A stretch of 64,000 nt of DNA from Neobacillus sp. PS3-34 (lineage in GTDB: Bacteria > Bacillota > Bacilli > Bacillales > Cytobacillaceae): positions 4,453,001 to 4,517,000 of the forward strand of contig NZ_CP133267.1 in NCBI RefSeq assembly GCF_030915465.1, in the 5' to 3' direction. Under the pieces are notes generated by a model that saw nothing but the letters and a program-made list of their open reading frames with translations, searched no databases and was not told the DNA's origin. Shown one piece after another: positions 46,247-57,268 of the stretch (position 1 is its first letter; the number at the start of each line of letters is the position of its first letter). The position numbers and the translations under genes are program-made.

Positions 46247-47785
46247 CTATACCCACTTCTTCTGGAAAGCAGCGATACTTTCATATTCTTCCTGCAGAAG
46301 CCGTGAAAGGCGGATAAAAATTGGTGTTAAATCCTCATATATTGAAACATTTTCACTGTTTGGAGTATGCTGATGTGTAGCTCCTACCATTTCAGAAACA
46401 ACGTTCAGTGAATCAACCTCTCCAAGGCTGTAAAGGCCAAGGATTGCTGCTCCTAAACATGAGCTTTCAAAGCTTTCCGGAATGATGACTTCATGATTGA
46501 AAATGTCAGCCATCATCTGCCGCCAGACCTCTGACCTGGCAAATCCGCCGGTTGCATGGATTTTATTCGGCTCTCCAATTAACTCGGACAATGCTAATAG
46601 GACTGTATATAAGTTAAATATGACACCTTCCAGAACGGCGCGGATAAGATGTTCTTTTTTGTGGTGCATGCCAAGCCCAAAGAACGATCCACGTGCATTG
46701 GAGTTCCATAATGGTGCCCTTTCTCCTGCAAGATACGGGTGGAATAACAGTCCGTCAGCTCCAGGGGTGACCCTATCTGCTATTTCGGTTAGAACTTCAT
46801 ATGGATCTTTTCCTAAGCGTTTTGCGGCCGCCACTTCTGAATCTCCAAGTTGGTCCCTCACCCATCTAAATATCATGCCGCCATTGTTAACGGGCCCACC
46901 AATAACCCAATGGTCTTCAGTTAAAGCATAGCAAAAAATTCTTCCCTTGGGATCTGTAATCGGGCGGTCGGCTACTGCACGTATCGCACCGCTTGTTCCG
47001 ATCGTAACAGCCACAACCCCTGGCTCAATCGCATTTACTCCCAAATTAGATAAAACCCCATCCCCTGCCCCGACAACAAAAGGGGTGGAAGGAAGCAAAT
47101 TCATTTCTTTCGCATAAGCTTCATCAAGTCCATCCAGCCTGTATGTGGTTGGAACAGGTTCAGAAAGCTGTTCAGGAGTTACACCAGCCATTTTTAATGC
47201 TTCTTCATCCCAGGTTAGTGAATAAATATTAAACAGCCCTGTTGAAGAAGCGATAGAATGATCGACTACATATTTTCCAAATAGCTTAAAGAAAATATAT
47301 TCTTTTATCGAAATAAATTTATAGCTCTTAGAAAACAACTCTGTATAATCGTTTCTTAGCCAGACCAACTTTGCTAATGGCGACATTGGATGTATGGGTG
47401 TTCCAGTCCTAAGGTAAATATCGTGGCCATTCATTTCTTTTTTAATTTTTTCCACCCAGTCTGAACTTCGGTTATCTGCCCAGGTAATACATTCTGTTAA
47501 TGGCTTTCCTGTCTGGTCTACCGCAATAAGACTATGCATAGCCGAACTAAAAGATACACAAAGGATATCTTCTGGCTTGACATCGCTGCCCTGAATTGTT
47601 TTTCTGACAGTATTTATGACCGCCCTGAAAATTTCTTCAGGATCCTGTTCAGCTGTTTCAGGTGTTGGTGAATATAAAGGATACTCTATTCCATGGCTGG
47701 ATATGACGGTACCATCCTTTGAAAATAGAACTGACTTAGCACTTGTTGTTCCGATATCTACGCCTATTACATATTTAGTATTCAT
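46247..47785 (-). CDS. gntK: Gluconokinase
   Basis: 512-residue FGGY-family kinase that phosphorylates gluconate to 6-phosphogluconate. N-terminal ATPase motif GVDIGTTSAKSVLFSKDG, AEQDPEEIF, central GAGDGVLSNLG and VTIGTSGAIR, and C-terminal GGFARSEVWRQMMADIF are present. Start 47785 follows GAGGAGGAA; an in-frame upstream extension has no ribosome site. Length matches B. subtilis GntK. Divergent from the RpiR regulator, with shared operators between them. Confidence 0.93.
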   Translation of the reverse strand: MNTKYVIGVDIGTTSAKSVLFSKDGTVISSHGIEYPLYSPTPETAEQDPEEIFRAVINTVRKTIQGSDVKPEDILCVSFSSAMHSLIAVDQTGKPLTECITWADNRSSDWVEKIKKEMNGHDIYLRTGTPIHPMSPLAKLVWLRNDYTELFSKSYKFISIKEYIFFKLFGKYVVDHSIASSTGLFNIYSLTWDEEALKMAGVTPEQLSEPVPTTYRLDGLDEAYAKEMNLLPSTPFVVGAGDGVLSNLGVNAIEPGVVAVTIGTSGAIRAVADRPITDPKGRIFCYALTEDHWVIGGPVNNGGMIFRWVRDQLGDSEVAAAKRLGKDPYEVLTEIADRVTPGADGLLFHPYLAGERAPLWNSNARGSFFGLGMHHKKEHLIRAVLEGVIFNLYTVLLALSELIGEPNKIHATGGFARSEVWRQMMADIFNHEVIIPESFESSCLGAAILGLYSLGEVDSLNVVSEMVGATHQHTPNSENVSIYEDLTPIFIRLSRLLQEEYESIAAFQKKWV

Positions 47786-47923
47786 TATTCTTCCTCCTCG
47801 AAAAACTCTTGGATGCAGTTTGGTTACAGCATATGATGAATGTTTTTCAGTTTTCTTCTCAAAAAAAGCAGTATATTCTTGGATGCTATTTTTTTGCCAT
47901 TCCAATCCTAAATACTGATATTC

Positions 47924-47942
47924 TATGAAAATTTTTTTCATA
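47924..47942. promoter_or_regulatory. Putative RpiR operator 1
   Basis: Inverted repeat TATGAAAA-TTT-TTTTCATA between gntK and the regulator gene. Confidence 0.65.
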
Positions 47943-47954
47943 CATTAATTATTA

Positions 47955-47972
47955 TACGAAAAAAATTTCATA
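47955..47972. promoter_or_regulatory. Putative RpiR operator 2
   Basis: TACGAAA-AAAA-TTTCATA, the same dyad with one mismatch, 13 bp from operator 1. A third weaker AAAATTTTTTTTCA lies near 47991-48003. Confidence 0.6.
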
Positions 47973-48054
47973 ACGCAAACGTTTACAATAAAAATTTTTT
48001 TCATCTTGCAATTATGCTATACTCCAAGTAGGAACTTGGAAAGGGAAATCGCTT

Positions 48055-48900
48055 ATGACGCAAAATTGCTTAGGGACTATTCGTTCTTATTATTCTAAGT
48101 TAAGTGAAAAAGAAAAAAAAATAGCTGATTATATCTTAGAGAAGCCTGAAATTATTATACACCGTACGATTAATGATGTAGCAGATGATTTAAATATTGC
48201 AGACGCAACTGTATTCAGATTTTCAAAGCGCATAGGGTTCAAAGGCTTTCAGGCAATGAAGATCGCGCTTGCCTCTGAGATCATGAGTTCCGGACGCAAT
48301 ATTGCAGAAGAAAGCACAGAAAAGGATACTGAAAAAAATCTTACTGAAGAAATCTTTAAAACAAATATCAGAAATCTTCAAAATACCCTGCACCAGCTGG
48401 AAAACAATTCAGTAACGAAAGCGGCAGATCTAATCATAAATGCCAAAAGAGTCGAATTTTATGGAACAGGCGGTTCGGCTGTCATTGCAATGGATGCGTT
48501 TCATAAATTTGCCGAGTCAGGCATTAAAGCATCCTCATTCCTTGAAGCACAATTTCAGCTTATGTCTGCGGCTCACTTAACAGAGGATGATGTTGCAGTT
48601 ATCATATCTCATTCTGGAACAAATAAAGATACGGTTCAACTTTTAAAAGCAATAAATGAAACTGGTGCCAAAACAATTGCCATAACAAGCGCTCCTAATT
48701 CTCCAATCGGTATGAATGTCGACATTGCTCTTTTTACCAGTGTAGAGAACTCGGAGTATGTGCCTGCATCATTTTCCTCACGGATAGCCCTGTTAGCCCT
48801 CATTGATGTATTATGCCTGAATGCTTCAAATAAAAAAAATGAAAGGGCGATCTTTATCCAGGAACAAACCCGGAATCAAGGATCCCATTCTACAACATAG
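48055..48900 (+). CDS. MurR/RpiR-family regulator of the gluconate genes
   Basis: 281-residue repressor/activator: N-terminal HTH (KIADYILEKPEIIIHRTINDVADDL...ATVFRFSKRIGFKGF) and C-terminal SIS sugar-phosphate-binding domain (FYGTGGSAVIAMDAFHKFA, ISHSGTNKDTV). Its ligand is probably 6-phosphogluconate, inferred from its place between gntK and gntP. GGAAAGGG precedes the ATG. B. subtilis instead uses a GntR-type repressor for this pathway, so the regulator has been exchanged. Confidence 0.88.
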   Translation: MTQNCLGTIRSYYSKLSEKEKKIADYILEKPEIIIHRTINDVADDLNIADATVFRFSKRIGFKGFQAMKIALASEIMSSGRNIAEESTEKDTEKNLTEEIFKTNIRNLQNTLHQLENNSVTKAADLIINAKRVEFYGTGGSAVIAMDAFHKFAESGIKASSFLEAQFQLMSAAHLTEDDVAVIISHSGTNKDTVQLLKAINETGAKTIAITSAPNSPIGMNVDIALFTSVENSEYVPASFSSRIALLALIDVLCLNASNKKNERAIFIQEQTRNQGSHSTT

Positions 48901-48994
48901 CTCCTATATTTCTTTGTTTCATATAGTTTTACCAATAGACTATTTGTTTAAAATAAAAACTCCCTCAAAATAAAATGAGGGAGTTTTATTATTA

Positions 48995-50313
48995 CTATAT
49001 AAACATATCCAGTATTAAAGCACCTATAAAAGCAGTGAAGGAAAGAATCGTTTCAAGAACTGTCCATGTTTTAAATGTTTCTTTTACGCTTAATCCCAGG
49101 TATTCCTTAACCATCCAGAACCCAGCATCATTGACGTGTGAAAACATTAATGAACCTGCACCAGTAGCAATTACAAGCAGCTCCAGGTTAACGCCTGACA
49201 TATGCTGGATTATAGGTGACACAATTCCGGCTGCAGTTGTTAATGCAACAGTAGCAGATCCTGTAGCGATACGGATTAATCCTGCAATGATAAATGCAAG
49301 CACAAGCGGTGATAATGATAAGTTCTGTGACATTTCACCAATTGTATTGCCAACACCGCTGTCTATCAAAATTTGTTTAAAGCCGCCACCGGCACCGATA
49401 ATTAAAAGAATCGAACCTACTGGCAGAATGCATTCTTCCGTAAACTTTTTAATCACGTTTTTATCAAAACCCTGACGGAAACCTAAGAAATAGAACGCTG
49501 CAAAAACGGCAATTAATAAAGCGATCAAAGGGCTGCCGATGAAAATGAAGAATTTCATTAATCCAGCAGGAAGGCCAGTATAAGGTGCCAGTGCGGAAAA
49601 TATCATTAAAATGACTGGCAGTAAGATAATGAAGAAAGAAATTCCTGTACCAGGCAATTTTTTATATGCCATGTTGATTTTTATTAATTCTGGTTCTCCT
49701 TCAGGAGTTACACGTTTGTTAATCCATTTAGCAAATACTGGTCCACCAAGGATGGCTGCAGGAATCGCAATGATAAGTGAATATAACAATACTTTTCCAA
49801 GATTGGCATTGTAGATTCCAATTGCTGCAATCGCGCCTGGATGTGGTGGAACCAATCCATGGACAATTGATAAACCTGCGATTGCTGGAAGTGCAATAAG
49901 TAAAATGTTTTGTTTTGATGTTTTTTGAATAGAGATAACCAAAGGTAATACAATTAAAATACCTACTTCAAAAAATACAGGTATACCGATGATAAAACCA
50001 GCTAGAAGCATTGCCCAAGGAAGCTTTTTCACGCCAAACTTTCTGACGAAGAAATCAGCTACTTGAATTCCGGCTCCTGACTCAGCCATCATTTTACCCA
50101 AGATGGTACCAAGCGCCAATATTCCAACTAAATCGCCAAAACCCCGCCAACTCCGGTTTCAATTCCGGCAACGATTTTATCCATTGATAAACCTGATACA
50201 ATGGCGAGAAACAAAGTTGCTACTGTTAAACTGATAAATGCGTGCCATTTAAACAAGGATACACCTAGTATGACAATAATGATTGCTAGTAAAGTAACTA
50301 ATAAATGAAACAT
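48995..50313 (-). CDS. gntP: Gluconate permease, frameshifted
   Basis: GntP-family proton symporter of about 439 residues and 12-14 helices. N-part MFHLLVTLLAIIIVILGVSL and C-part (MALGTILGKMMAESGAGIQV ... HVNDAGFWMVKEYLGL) lie in different frames; CC at 50136-50137 needs CCC, giving GVGGVLGDLVGILALG. GGGGAAGGTGA precedes ATG 50313. It imports gluconate for GntK. RpiR-type and cre sites lie in the upstream region. Confidence 0.92.
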
Positions 50314-50445
50314 GATAAATTCACCTTCCCCTTTTTTGTAAGCCCTTTCGAAAATCTTTTTAAGAGTTTACCTTTTTTTCATCGTTTAACCTAACCTCTG
50401 CCTACCCTTTGAAATTCTTTTTCTTATTTTTGGCCAAAATAATTT

Positions 50446-50459
50446 TGAAAGCACTTTCA
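50446..50459. promoter_or_regulatory. CcpA cre site upstream of gntP
   Basis: TGAAAGCACTTTCA, a perfect dyad flanked by TTT and AAA, matching cre except for the central CG. It implies carbon catabolite repression of gluconate import. Confidence 0.65.
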
Positions 50460-50475
50460 AAATATATCTTGATTA

Positions 50476-50491
50476 TATGAAAAAAAATTTC
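50476..50491. promoter_or_regulatory. Putative RpiR operator upstream of gntP
   Basis: TATGAAA-AAAAA-TTTC resembles operators 1 and 2; a GAGAAAAAAATTTTTT variant follows at 50509-50524. The stretch 50314-50711 has no gene. Confidence 0.55.
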
Positions 50492-50711
50492 TTTTATCAA
50501 TGTTTTTTGAGAAAAAAATTTTTTTATTTTTTTTTATCTTATTCTACCCCCTTTTTCAAAAATATTTTCTAAACAGAAAACTCCTAATAGAATTCCCATT
50601 CTACGAGGAGCATATGGCATTTAATAATTTTTAGGGAAAAATATTTTCATCCAGATCTAAATTTTTGCATTTGAAAGGGATTACTTACGATGCGGTGCCG
50701 TCCTCTCCCAC

Positions 50712-51008
50712 TTACAATATACCAATAAGCCAATAAATATGTATGAAAAGTGTAATTGTATATACGGCAGATGCAAACATTGCAAGGCCATACAAGAAAG
50801 GTCTTTTACTTTTTCTTAACTTATAAACAAAAATGATTAGGGAAATGGAGAGCGATACTTTTAAAAATAAAAACAATGCTGGACTGATATGGTAGATAAA
50901 TTCCATTATGAAATTGTCCTCAGAAATGATATTTAAATGAAGGCCAAAGAATGTTGCAACTCCATCAATCAAGTTCGCTGCAGATAAGTATATTAATAAC
51001 TTATTCAT
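50712..51008 (-). CDS. DUF5658 small membrane protein
   Basis: 98-residue protein with three membrane helices (LLIYLSAANLIDGVATFFGL; PALFLFLKVSLSISLIIFV; LAMFASAVYTITLFIHIYW). The NLIDGVATF start is typical of DUF5658. GAGGAGG precedes the ATG. Function unknown. Confidence 0.8.
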   Translation of the reverse strand: MNKLLIYLSAANLIDGVATFFGLHLNIISEDNFIMEFIYHISPALFLFLKVSLSISLIIFVYKLRKSKRPFLYGLAMFASAVYTITLFIHIYWLIGIL

Positions 51009-51128
51009 ACTTCACATACCTCCTCAACCATTTAACATTAACTCTTTAATAAGAACGTTTTTGATGGAATTAATTTATTTTGTTCTTAAATAAGAACAAT
51101 CATTAACAATATACCATTTTTAGCAACT

Positions 51129-51158
51129 AAAAAACAGGCCAAAAATGGCCTGCTTACT
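51129..51158 (-). terminator. trhO terminator
   Basis: CAGGCC and GGCCTG pair around an AAAAAT loop; T6 when read leftward. Confidence 0.85.
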
Positions 51159-51171
51159 ATTAATATTATGC

Positions 51172-52131
51172 TTATACAGTTATTTTATTACTAATAGCAT
51201 TTAATCTTTCTTCTACCTGTTCCGAGCTTAAATCATGCTGTGCAATATAACGGTTTCTTGGATGCACTCGGCATTCATGCGAACAGCTCCGTAAATATTT
51301 ATGCTCATTTTCCTCAGAACACAAAATCTTTTTATTGCACTCCGGGTTTGCGCAATTCACGTAACGCTCACATGGCTCACCTGTAAAATAATCTTTACCA
51401 ACAATTACATTCTCTTTTCTGTTAACAGGAACACTAATTCTTTCATCAAATACATATAGTTGGCCATCCCATAATTCTCCCTGTACTTCCGGATCTTTAC
51501 CGTAGGTGACAATTCCACCGTCTAATTGGGAAACATCTTCAAATCCTTCTTGTAATAGCCAGCCTGAAAATTTTTCACAGCGAACGCCGCCAGTACAGTA
51601 GGTAAGAATTTTTTTATTTTCAAATGCACTCTTATTATCTTTAATCCATTGTGGCAGCTCTTTGAACGTATTAATATCAGGTCTTACTGCGCCTCTAAAA
51701 TGCCCTAAATCAAATTCATAATCGTTTCGGGCATCAATCACAACTGTATTTTCATCTTGCATTGCTTCAAAAAATTCTGCTGGCTTAAGATGTTTTCCAG
51801 TTAATACTTTTGGATCTACATCATTTTCTAGCCTTAAAGTTACCAATTCTTTTCTCAGCCTTACCCGCATTTTTTTAAATGCATGCTCGGATGCCTCATC
51901 AACTTTAAAAACTGTTTCAGAAAAAAGCGGGTGTTCATTCATAAAATGAATGTAGGCGTCTGTTTGTTCAGGCGTACCTGACACAGTTCCATTAATACCC
52001 TCAACTGAAATAAGGATTCTTCCTTTTATCCCCAGGTCATTACAGAACTGTTGATGTTCCTTGATAACTTCCTCAGGATTTTCTATATCTACATATTTAT
52101 AATAAAGTAATACTCTATATTCCTGACTCAT
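51172..52131 (-). CDS. trhO: tRNA uridine(34) hydroxylase (rhodanese family)
   Basis: 319-residue prephenate-independent 5-hydroxyuridine-forming enzyme acting on the tRNA wobble position. An N-terminal acylphosphatase-like domain ([34 protein letters not shown]), a rhodanese domain with the reactive cysteine in [11 protein letters not shown] (about 178-188), and a C-terminal Cys-rich Zn-like region ([12 protein letters not shown] ... CSHEC) are present. GGTGAT upstream. Matches B. subtilis YbfQ. Confidence 0.93.
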   Translation of the reverse strand: MSQEYRVLLYYKYVDIENPEEVIKEHQQFCNDLGIKGRILISVEGINGTVSGTPEQTDAYIHFMNEHPLFSETVFKVDEASEHAFKKMRVRLRKELVTLRLENDVDPKVLTGKHLKPAEFFEAMQDENTVVIDARNDYEFDLGHFRGAVRPDINTFKELPQWIKDNKSAFENKKILTYCTGGVRCEKFSGWLLQEGFEDVSQLDGGIVTYGKDPEVQGELWDGQLYVFDERISVPVNRKENVIVGKDYFTGEPCERYVNCANPECNKKILCSEENEHKYLRSCSHECRVHPRNRYIAQHDLSSEQVEERLNAISNKITV

Positions 52132-52270
52132 ATAATCACCTTTTATTTAAAGTATTGAAATTTCCACTTTATTTATATTTAACTTTCCTACTATATCAAA
52201 GAATCTATATATATTTCAAGCCTTGCAGCTTATAAGCCTTTACCCTCCCTTGTAGAAACTGAAAAAATAA

Positions 52271-52440
52271 GCCTTTTTTCATAAACTTTGTTGCTATTTA
52301 GAGAGAAGTTGATTTCCACTCCAGGATGCTCACCTGTCCCGCTGCGCCCGCTGGAGTCTCGCACCTCCCGCTCCAATCAACTTCTTTTTCAATGATTGGC
52401 TTTTAAAAACCTATTTCAAAAACAACAATCTTTTAGAAAG
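52271..52440 (-). repeat. Interspersed repeat, copy 2 (inverted)
   Basis: Reverse-complement relative of 5127-5286: shares GAAGTTGAT, GGAGTCTCGCACC, CCAATCAACTTC and the AACAACAATCTTTTAGAAA end. An extra GGCTGTTTTCG plus AAAGATTGTTGTTTTT fragment follows at 52440-52467. Confidence 0.75.
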
Positions 52441-52512
52441 GCTGTTTTCGCAAAGATTGTTGTTTTTGAACAAATCCTAATATGAGAGTTTGTACCGAAA
52501 TTCCATGATTCA

Positions 52513-52894
52513 GACACGATTGCCCTTGATTTGATTGAACCTGTCCGAATACGCTAGAGGAGAGAATGGTTTTCATAAGGTGGATGAAGCCCGGTACGCC
52601 TGCCATAAATGCCAGAAACGGTCTTCATAAGAGAGGTAAAGGCCAAAAACTCACCAAAAAAGATATCCAAAGGAGGGATGAAGACCCAAAAGCCCTGCCG
52701 GTAGAGCAGAGAATGGTCTTCATAAGGTGGATGAAGCCCGATACGCCTGCCATAAATGCCAGAAACGGTCTTCATAAGAGAGGTAAAGGCCAAATTCTCA
52801 CCAAAAAAGATATCCAAAGAAGGGATGAAGCCCCAAAGTCTTGCTGCCACAGATTTGGACAGGATTGCCCTTGATTTGATCGAACCTGTCCGAA
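52513..52894. repeat. 147-bp tandem repeat flanked by a 37-bp direct repeat
   Basis: Two units of 147 bp (52561-52707 and 52708-52854) differing at a few bases. They are bracketed by 37-bp copies (52513-52549 and 52858-52894; two mismatches) that contain GATTGCCCTTGATTTGAT. Further out, GGCTGTTTTCG (52440-52450) and its complement CGAAAACAGCC (52980-52990) enclose the whole block. Units are a multiple of 3, so both strands stay open by chance. No transposase seen between 52132 and 53059. Confidence 0.85.
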
Positions 52895-53017
52895 CTCAAC
52901 TCTTATTCGGACTAGATTTCCTTTGAATTCATCAAAACTTCCCTTGAGTCGCCTCTAAGATTATTACAGAAGCAACAAACGAAAACAGCCTTTAGAATAG
53001 AGCCAAAAATAAAGAAA

Positions 53018-53053
53018 GGTCCCAATACCATTAAAATGGTTTTGGGACCTTTA
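53018..53053 (-). terminator. Aldo/keto reductase terminator
   Basis: AAAGGTCCCAA pairs with TTGGGACCTTT and TACCATT with AATGGT inside; long perfect hairpin just after the stop. Confidence 0.9.
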
Positions 53054-53059
53054 TGGGAA

Positions 53060-54046
<987 letters not shown>

Positions 54047-54270
54047 GGTTTTTTTCTCCTTCCATCATTCAATTCCGGAAAATCACTTTCTAGGGTAACC
54101 ATTTTCATTATCATGGATTCTTCTAAAAAAAGCTTTTAATTCGCCTATTTTTCCTTAAAGAAAAATTCCCTTGTATTAGATAAATAGATAGGTTGATATT
54201 ACCACAACAAGGACGCTTGTTATTTTGATATAATTTTATAGGTAAATGATTAAGAGGAGGAAAGCATCTT

Positions 54271-55443
54271 ATGGTAAAACGCAATCTCCTTCTTTCATTG
54301 GTAATCGTCATTACCTTATTGGGAGGATTTTTTATCGGGGTTATTTACTCTGAGAAAAGTACCCATAAAGAAAGTTCACATAAAACAAGGTTAGAAATAA
54401 ATCCGATGCCCAAATCGGAAACAAAACCTGAACCTAAGCAAATCCCTAAGCCTGCAAAATCAAAAGTGCTTATTGGATATGTACAGGATTTTCGAAACCC
54501 GTCAGTGGTAGATTACTCGAAGCTGACACATGTAATTTTTTCATTTGCCCACCCTGCTAAGGATGGAAGGGTTTTATTAAATGGAAAAATGGCTGTAGAT
54601 AATCTTAAGGCCATGACAGCAAAAGCACATCAGCAAAACACAAAAATCATGCTCGCCGTTGGCGGGTGGTATCATATACAAGGCGGAGAATCTTATCCAT
54701 ACTTCAAAGCTGCCATTACCAATCCTTCTGCCAGGGCCAAACTGATTAGGGGACTTGTCAATATCACAGAACGTGAAAAACTGGATGGCATTGATATCGA
54801 CTTTGAACATCCACGCTCACAAGCTGATGCCGAGAACCTGGATATTTTCATTAAATCATTAAGTTCAAGGCTTCATGCAAAAAAGAAAGAATTGTCGATT
54901 GCAGTTCATCCGAAAATTCATAGTGTGACCAAAACAGAAATTCACTTTGTTGTCTATAAACCGGAAATGTTTCAATATGTAGACCATGTAAATATTATGG
55001 CTTACGACGGCCAATGGGATGGAGGGTATAATGCATCCAATTTGTCTCCCTACCCGTTTACTGAAAAAATAGTAAACTATTGGGATCATCTTTTTGAAAA
55101 CTATAAATTGCCTAAAGAAAAACTTGTTCTGGGAGTTCCATTATACGGCCAGCCGGATAATCCTGCCATTAAGCAGGTATCCTATGCAGCTATCCTCCAT
55201 AATAATCCTGCTAACGCTGGGCATGACACGGTCGCGATGAACGGTACAACCTACCATTACAATAGTCAGCTAACTATGCAAAGGAAAACGAAGCTTGCAC
55301 TGGATCACGGGTTTGGCGGGATGATGCTCTGGGAAACCGGTCTGGATGCAACAGGGCAAGGCAGTGTAACAGCTACAATTTCTAATGTATTGAAAAGTTC
55401 GGATAGGAACAAAGAACGTTTTTACACTGATGCTAAAAGGTAG
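54271..55443 (+). CDS. GH18 chitinase-type glycosidase, membrane-anchored
   Basis: 390-residue protein. N-terminal anchor (LLLSLVIVITLLGGFFIGVIY), a Pro/Lys linker (about 35-65), then a GH18 barrel. The full catalytic motif LDGIDIDFEHPR (DxxDxDxE) is present, with MAYDGQWDGG and the closing GGMMLWETG. AGAGGAGGAAAG precedes the ATG. Likely acts outside the cell on chitin, chito-oligomers or peptidoglycan. It differs from the first GH18 protein in keeping all catalytic acids. Confidence 0.93.
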   Translation: MVKRNLLLSLVIVITLLGGFFIGVIYSEKSTHKESSHKTRLEINPMPKSETKPEPKQIPKPAKSKVLIGYVQDFRNPSVVDYSKLTHVIFSFAHPAKDGRVLLNGKMAVDNLKAMTAKAHQQNTKIMLAVGGWYHIQGGESYPYFKAAITNPSARAKLIRGLVNITEREKLDGIDIDFEHPRSQADAENLDIFIKSLSSRLHAKKKELSIAVHPKIHSVTKTEIHFVVYKPEMFQYVDHVNIMAYDGQWDGGYNASNLSPYPFTEKIVNYWDHLFENYKLPKEKLVLGVPLYGQPDNPAIKQVSYAAILHNNPANAGHDTVAMNGTTYHYNSQLTMQRKTKLALDHGFGGMMLWETGLDATGQGSVTATISNVLKSSDRNKERFYTDAKR

Positions 55444-55493
55444 TCGAAATGTGTTTATTAATTTGGGTATGCTGAATAAGCATTCCCATTTTT

Positions 55494-55742
55494 TTAACCA
55501 ATTTGTTCCTCATTATGGTCGGGAGTTATTAAGGATCGTTTATTTGGCAGAATAGTAAGATTTGACCTTTTTAATAAGTAGTCAAGATGTTGAATGGGCA
55601 TGGCGCCTCGGCCCTTTCCCTCTCCAAGTGTGAATTGTACAATACTTCCATCATTGCTAGTCACAGTTAAAGACTCCGCAGAATTGAAATTGCCTTTAAC
55701 TGCTTGAGAAATTTGATACTTGGTTCCTAAATCGATAGCCAT
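55494..55742 (-). CDS. Small hypothetical protein
   Basis: 82-residue protein MAIDLGTKYQISQAVKGNFN..., beta-rich N-terminal half (SLTVTSNDGSIVQFTLG) and charged tail. AAGGAGA precedes the ATG. No recognised family, signal or membrane helix. Convergent with the GH18 gene. Confidence 0.6.
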   Translation of the reverse strand: MAIDLGTKYQISQAVKGNFNSAESLTVTSNDGSIVQFTLGEGKGRGAMPIQHLDYLLKRSNLTILPNKRSLITPDHNEEQIG

Positions 55743-55917
55743 AAGTTCTGTCTCCTTATTTGAAAATATTTCTTATAGTGTTCCTCCCTTCTTTTAATGC
55801 ATACATAAATTTCCTTCATTGTTATAAAAACTTTGCATAAATTCCCAAAAACTTAAAAAATACAGGGGAATTCTCCCCCTGCATAGGACATTCTAAAGAA
55901 ATATTATAGATAGATTT

Positions 55918-57254
55918 TTAATAAGCGATTTTTTCCACTCTTTTTAACAACCGTTTTATTGAATGGTTTGCTTCTTTTAATACAATCGCCTTATCGACTG
56001 TATTTAATTTTCGATTTTCCATAACCAGTTTACCGTTAATAATCGTGGATTCGACATCTGCTCTCGTTGCAGAATAAACAATTCTTGAAATGGGATCAAT
56101 CTCAAATGAGGGATAAACATGAAAATCATTTAAATTCAAAATGGCGAGGTCTGCTTTTTTTCCCGGTTCAATGCTGCCGATCTCATGCTCCAGCCCAACT
56201 GCCCTTGCTCCCCCTATAGTTGCCATGCGAAAAACTGTTCTCGCATCCATGGCTGTTGGACCATGTATTGGCTTTTGGATAATTGCAGCAAGCCTCATTT
56301 CATTAAACATATCAAGGTTATTGTTGCAAGGAGCTCCATCCGCCCCAAGACTTACAAAAGCTTGTGTATTCAAAAGAGACGGAATTTCTGCTACTCCGGA
56401 TGCAAGCTTCAGATTCGAACCTGGGCAATGGCTTACTTTTATTCCCCGCTTTTTAATAATTCTTTTTTCTTCTTCATCTAGCCAAACACAATGGGCCAGT
56501 ATCAATCTTTCATTTGCAAGACCAATGCTGTCTAAGTAAACGACATTCCGCACCCCATGTTCCTTTTCAACCAGCATGATTTCGTTAATATTTTCGGATG
56601 CATGTGTGTGGACCCTGACATTGTAAGCGGATGAAAGGTCCCGAACATTTATTAGCAGCTCTTCCGTACAGGAAACAACAAACCGGGGACAAAACGCATA
56701 TTGGATTCGGCCGTTATCACGGTTATTCCATTTTTCCAGCAGGTCTATACTTTGTTGAATTGAATCAGAAGTCTTCTCCCTAAGCGGGATAGGTACCTCT
56801 TCCCCTTTATCCATCATAACTTTTCCGGCAAGAGCACGTATTCCACTTTCAGCAATGGCCTTAAATGCCGATTCCGTGTGGTTAACCGTTTCCATATCAA
56901 CGACTGTAGTGGTTCCGCTTTGTATTAATTCACCGATCCCGAGCATCGCAGAATAGTAAATTGACTCCTCATCATGGGAAGCTTCCAGCGGCCAGATTTT
57001 TTGCTTTAACCAGTCCATTAATTCAAGGTCATCAGCCTGGCCACGAAACAATGCCTGGCATAAGTGGATATGGGTCTGTATAAATCCAGGGATAATGGTA
57101 CGTCCTAATGCGTTTATCACTTTATCTGCAGCATGCATTAGGTGTGGCCAATTTCTATAATTCTGTCATTCTCAATATAAATATCACCTAAGAGGATTTC
57201 TTCCTGAGCGTTCATTGTAATGATTTCAGCATTTTTAATTAGTAAACTGCTCAT
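55918..57254 (-). CDS. Amidohydrolase (aminohydrolase/deaminase type), frameshifted, microcompartment operon
   Basis: About 445 residues of the SsnA/TrzA/MtaD group, Zn-dependent hydrolases that deaminate purine- or triazine-like rings. Metal motifs FIQTHIHLCQ, HTHASEN, LAHCVWL and LGADGAPCNNNLD are present. The first ~40 residues (MSSLLIKNAEIITMNAQEE) start at ATG 57254 in another frame; GG at 57141-57142 needs GGG to join them (IGHTLMHAAD). Last gene of the leftward microcompartment operon. Guanine or a related ring is a likely substrate, but this is inference. Confidence 0.87.
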
Positions 57255-57268
57255 TGCATCTCTCCTTC

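Noticed and set aside
52554-52874. Long open frames on both strands in the tandem-repeat block
   Set aside because: The 147-bp unit is a multiple of three, so open frames repeat automatically; there is no ribosome site and both strands look equally open. Treated as non-coding repeat.
52271-52990. Insertion sequence or CRISPR array
   Set aside because: No transposase, no short regularly spaced repeats and no cas genes; units are 147 bp and contiguous.
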